Positions 61,144-64,000 of a DNA stretch of 64,000 bases are shown piece after piece (the first letter of the stretch is position 1; each line of letters begins with the position of its first letter). The notes below the pieces were generated by a model that was not told where the DNA came from, did no database searches, and saw only the letters and a list, made by a program, of their open reading frames with translations. A program made the translations under genes and the position numbers. The stretch is from Ascochyta rabiei. Its lineage: Eukaryota; Ascomycota; Dothideomycetes; Pleosporales; Didymellaceae. Where the stretch lies: assembly GCF_004011695.2 (NCBI RefSeq), contig NC_082423.1, forward strand, positions 248,001-312,000, in the 5' to 3' direction.

Positions 61144-62637
61144 ATGCGCGACCTACGCAAACAGGCTCTCGAGAGCCACAAGACCATGTCGCGCAAAGCG
61201 CGCACCAAGATTGCCTCTGGCGCCTCTTCAGCAGCTCCCTCACGAACTGCTAGTCGCAACGTCAGCCGCGCTCCCTCCGACGACGATGATGACGGCTACC
61301 TCAGCGATGGCACTGCATGGAGGTGAGTTCTGAAAAGTTCCACAACTGTTTTGTTGTTTCTCCACACCGCGTTCCGCAGTGTGACATCATACCCGTAACG
61401 TGAGTGTCGCCCTAACATTGTCGCTCACAGTACCAACTCCATCGACGAGATCCTCAACGGCGAAGATGTACAAATATCCGAAGAGCAGTGGAAGGCTGAG
61501 CTCAACGTGCGCATCGAGCAGATCACGAACCTAAAGCGCAGCAGCACTGAGGGCCGCACCGAAAGTCTGAATGCCTACGCGCATATCCTTATGGCGCGCT
61601 ATGCCAACGAAGAGATTGAGCCCCACGTCAGGGAGCTGCTGCAATCGATACTGCGAAGCATCAGACAAGAGACAACGGACCGCGAAGCTGTAAAGGCGCT
61701 TAAGGGTACGACAAGAACTGCACCCTCTTTATGGTGACGCTAATATCCGATAGCACTTGCTGCAACCATTGTGACACTCGACACTGGCGACATCTATGAG
61801 GACGTTGCCGTCGAGCTCAAGCGAGCGATCCAATCCGAATTTGTGGAGGTTCAGATCAACGCGATTCACTGCCTTGGTCTGGCAGCTTTCTTCGGTGGAG
61901 CTGGAGAAGACGATATCACAGACATCATGACGTTGTTCCTCGAGATAATCGAGTCCGATGGTGCATCCATCGATGCCCAGGACAACGGCAACGTTGTCGT
62001 AGCTGCTCTCGAGAACTGGGGCTTGCTCGCAACCGACATCGAGGACCTAGAGGAAGTGACAGAAACAGCAATCGAAGCCTTTGTAGATCAGCTCGAGAGT
62101 TCTGATGCTGGTGTGCAAATCGCTGCGGGAGAGAACATTGCATTGCTGTATGAAAAATCGTACACGGCACAAGAAGATGACGAGGATATTGAGGGAGAGG
62201 CCGAAGACGAGGATCATCCGGAGTACCAGAAAGGTGGTGAGAAGCTGGTGAAGCGTTACCAAGTCTATCGCAACCAACCCAAGCTGCTGCACACTCTTGG
62301 TGAGCTTGCCAAGGTGTCTACCCGAAGAATCTCGAAAAAGGATCGCAAGACACTGCACTCTTCATTCACGGATATTCGCAACTCAGTCGAGAAGCCATCA
62401 CGCGGACCAGGATACTCGACGGCCATAGATCAAGAGAGTGGCCGGGCGTACGGAGCTGGCAGAATGAAGGTTCGCATCAACCGCAACCTTGAGGTTAGGA
62501 TCGACAAGTGGTGGAAGTTGATCAGGATGAATGCCCTCCGGAGAACGCTCCAAGGAGGTTTTGCATACCACTACGACCAGAACGAGGTGGTCTCCTCCGC
62601 TTTACCGTTCTCGATGGGCCGCGGCAAGAGCTGGTGA
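61144..62637 (+). CDS. Interferon-related developmental regulator (IFRD) family protein (3 exons)
   Basis: Exons are 61144-61322, 61431-61705 and 61754-62637 (introns 108 and 48 bp), giving 445 residues. After a basic, Ser-rich and then acidic N-terminus (SRNVSRAP, then DDDDDGYLSDG) comes an alpha-helical armadillo-like repeat region: AELNVRIEQITNLKRSSTEGR, YAHILMARYANEEIEPHV, and IQSEFVEVQINAIHCLGLAAFFGG. An acidic loop (EDDEDIEGEAEDEDH) precedes the conserved C-terminal IFRD domain, with DRKTLHSSFTDIRNSVE and WWKLIRMNALRRTLQGGFAYHY. In animals IFRD proteins act as transcriptional co-regulators and bind ribosomes; the fungal role is not established, so nuclear or ribosome-linked regulation is inference. 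Start ATG at 61144 (ATCATGCGC); the first intron is the longest of the gene. Confidence 0.92.
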
Positions 62638-63205
62638 GCGACGTTTATCTGTTTCTCTAAACACGGCACTCCTGTTCGGCCCGTACATGCATCAATCACT
62701 AGTTTGCAATGGCATTCGGATTACCCCCATTATTGTTTGTTGTCATGGGTAGGCGTACGCAGAATAGTAGAAGTGGTTCTTCCTCTCTGATGACTGCACA
62801 TGACGACAGTGCCATCCTGGTGACAGGCGATATGCGCACGGTGCGCAGGACCACGCCCCACATTGCCCCTCACATAGCTTGTTCATTGGCTCTGTTGTCT
62901 AGACGACCAATCCCGAAATCGACAATGCTTGCTTTCACTCTGCAAAAGCCCCTGGCATACTACTGGAACATGTCGCTCACCGCCTTCGTTAGATCGTGCT
63001 GGAGAGTCGTACCTGCTGCAAGGTAGCTTGGTGGGGCAGAGTGAACAACGTCGAGAAACTTCTGGCGGCTTCACCGGAGCCCTTCTTCTCCCCCGTTCCA
63101 TTCCTCAAGTCTTGCTTAACACTGCACCGACTCACTATTGCACTCACTACCTCACACTGAAATACGGAAACTTCGCACTATCTTGACAGGGTAAATTGAG
63201 TAACC
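62638..63205. other. Intergenic stretch upstream of the cyclophilin gene
   Basis: No convincing gene. It should carry the promoter of the cyclophilin gene at 63206. Confidence 0.5.
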
Positions 63206-64000
63206 ATGGCTGACAGTAAGCTCGCTCTCATGGATAGGCAGACGCGCAGTTGCTGACGATACATAGAGCGCACTCGTTGCTTCTTCGACATCGCCATTGG
63301 TGGTGTGAAGACTGGTCGGATCGCCTTTGAACTCGTCCGTTTACCACCAGCCTCGACCGCATAACAGTCTGCTGATACCCACATAGTACAATGACATCGT
63401 CCCCAAGACAGCTGAAAACTTTCGCGCACTATGCACCGGCGAGAAGGGTGTCGGCAAGGCCGGCAAGCCTCTCCACTACAAGGGCTCGAGCTTCCACCGC
63501 GTTATCAAGGGCTTCATGATCCAAGGCGGAGATTTTACGGAAGGCAATGGCACCGGAGGTGAGAGCATCTACGGCGAAAAGTTCGAAGACGAGAACTTTG
63601 AGAAGATCCACGACAAGCCGTTCTTGCTGAGCATGGCAAACGCTGGACCAGGTGAGTTGGGCAATCAAGGAGTGTGCGACTGTTGCCAATAGACATCAGG
63701 CACCAACGGCTCTCAATTCTTCGTCACCACCGTTCCTACACCACATCTGGACAAGAAGCACGTTGTGTACGGCGAGGTCATCAACGGCAAGAGCATTGTT
63801 CGACAAATTGAGAACTTGAAGACACAGAGCGGCGACAAGCCATGGCAGGACGCTACCATTATCGGTAAGAGAATGACACACATTACTTAGCAGGTTTGAA
63901 AGCTGACACCGCTTAGACTGCGGTGAGCTCACAGGCGATGATTACACCAAGGCAGTCGAGAAGACACCTGACGTTACCGGCGATCCATACGAGGACTTCC
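63206..64000 (+). CDS. CPR6: Cyp40-type peptidyl-prolyl cis-trans isomerase, 5' part, cut by window end
   Basis: Exons seen are 63206-63215, 63267-63334, 63387-63651, 63700-63864 and 63917 to the window edge (introns 51, 52, 48 and 52 bp). The first exon has only 10 nt and gives MAD(K), joined to [20 protein letters not shown]. Cyclophilin motifs are [23 protein letters not shown] (with the extended loop of large cyclophilins), [20 protein letters not shown], the active-site stretch [22 protein letters not shown], and [13 protein letters not shown]. After the domain, TGDPYEDF matches the linker seen in fungal Cyp40, which is followed in the family by three TPR repeats that bind Hsp90; these would lie beyond 64000. 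The enzyme isomerises Xaa-Pro bonds and acts as an Hsp90 co-chaperone. The assignment as Cyp40 rests on the extended loop and linker. Confidence 0.93.

Overview
The window reads as nuclear DNA of a filamentous ascomycete (Pezizomycotina; a Dothideomycete of the Pleosporales type is my best guess, not proven). The reasons are compact genes with 48-108 bp introns carrying GT..AG borders and CTAAC-like branch sites, typical filamentous-fungal proteins (MDR ABC transporter, isocitrate lyase, DUF1365 protein, Cyp40), and a transposon block with the signature of repeat-induced point mutation (RIP). It splits into two compartments.

Compartment 1 (1 to about 34.8 kb) is TA-rich, has no intact gene and is a nest of dead mobile elements. 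Element A is a Ty3/Gypsy chromovirus (636-12886, + strand) with 255 bp LTRs and a perfect 5 bp target duplication. It is split by a 2.1 kb Fot1/pogo-like DNA transposon (3230-5337) and a 1.86 kb pogo transposon (7545-9407). Element E, a chromovirus on the - strand (about 13.9-26.2 kb), is split by element C, a complete LTR element (16206-23425, - strand), and by a solo LTR of family A (24412-24666). Element D (about 26.6-31.6 kb, - strand) is a third Gypsy remnant, split by a second pogo copy (29033-30895). A third pogo copy (32765-34627) lies in the right arm of an inverted pair of 295 bp LTR-like repeats. Coding frames can be followed for hundreds of codons, but Gln codons have become TAG/TAA, Cys and His have become Tyr, and catalytic Asp and Glu have become Asn and Lys.

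Compartment 2 (about 35-64 kb) has normal composition and well-formed genes. In order: a thioredoxin with a C-terminal membrane tail (+); a small repeat island with three TA-flanked MITEs and an 8 bp satellite; a full-size ABCB/MDR transporter (+); a PRPP synthetase with an internal insertion and repeat-filled introns (+); a polytopic membrane protein (-); a 184-residue hypothetical protein (-); isocitrate lyase of the glyoxylate cycle (-); a DUF1365 protein (-); D-aminoacyl-tRNA deacylase (-), divergent from the CCR4-NOT subunit NOT3/5 (+); an IFRD-family protein (+); and the 5' part of a Cyp40-type cyclophilin (+) cut by the window end. These are mostly housekeeping functions with no visible functional cluster. 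I found no rRNA, tRNA, CRISPR array or biosynthetic cluster. The most distinctive signals are the sequence context of the RIP-like decay, the repeated loss of the same catalytic residue in four retroelements, and repeat structures next to or inside the transporter and PRPP synthetase genes.
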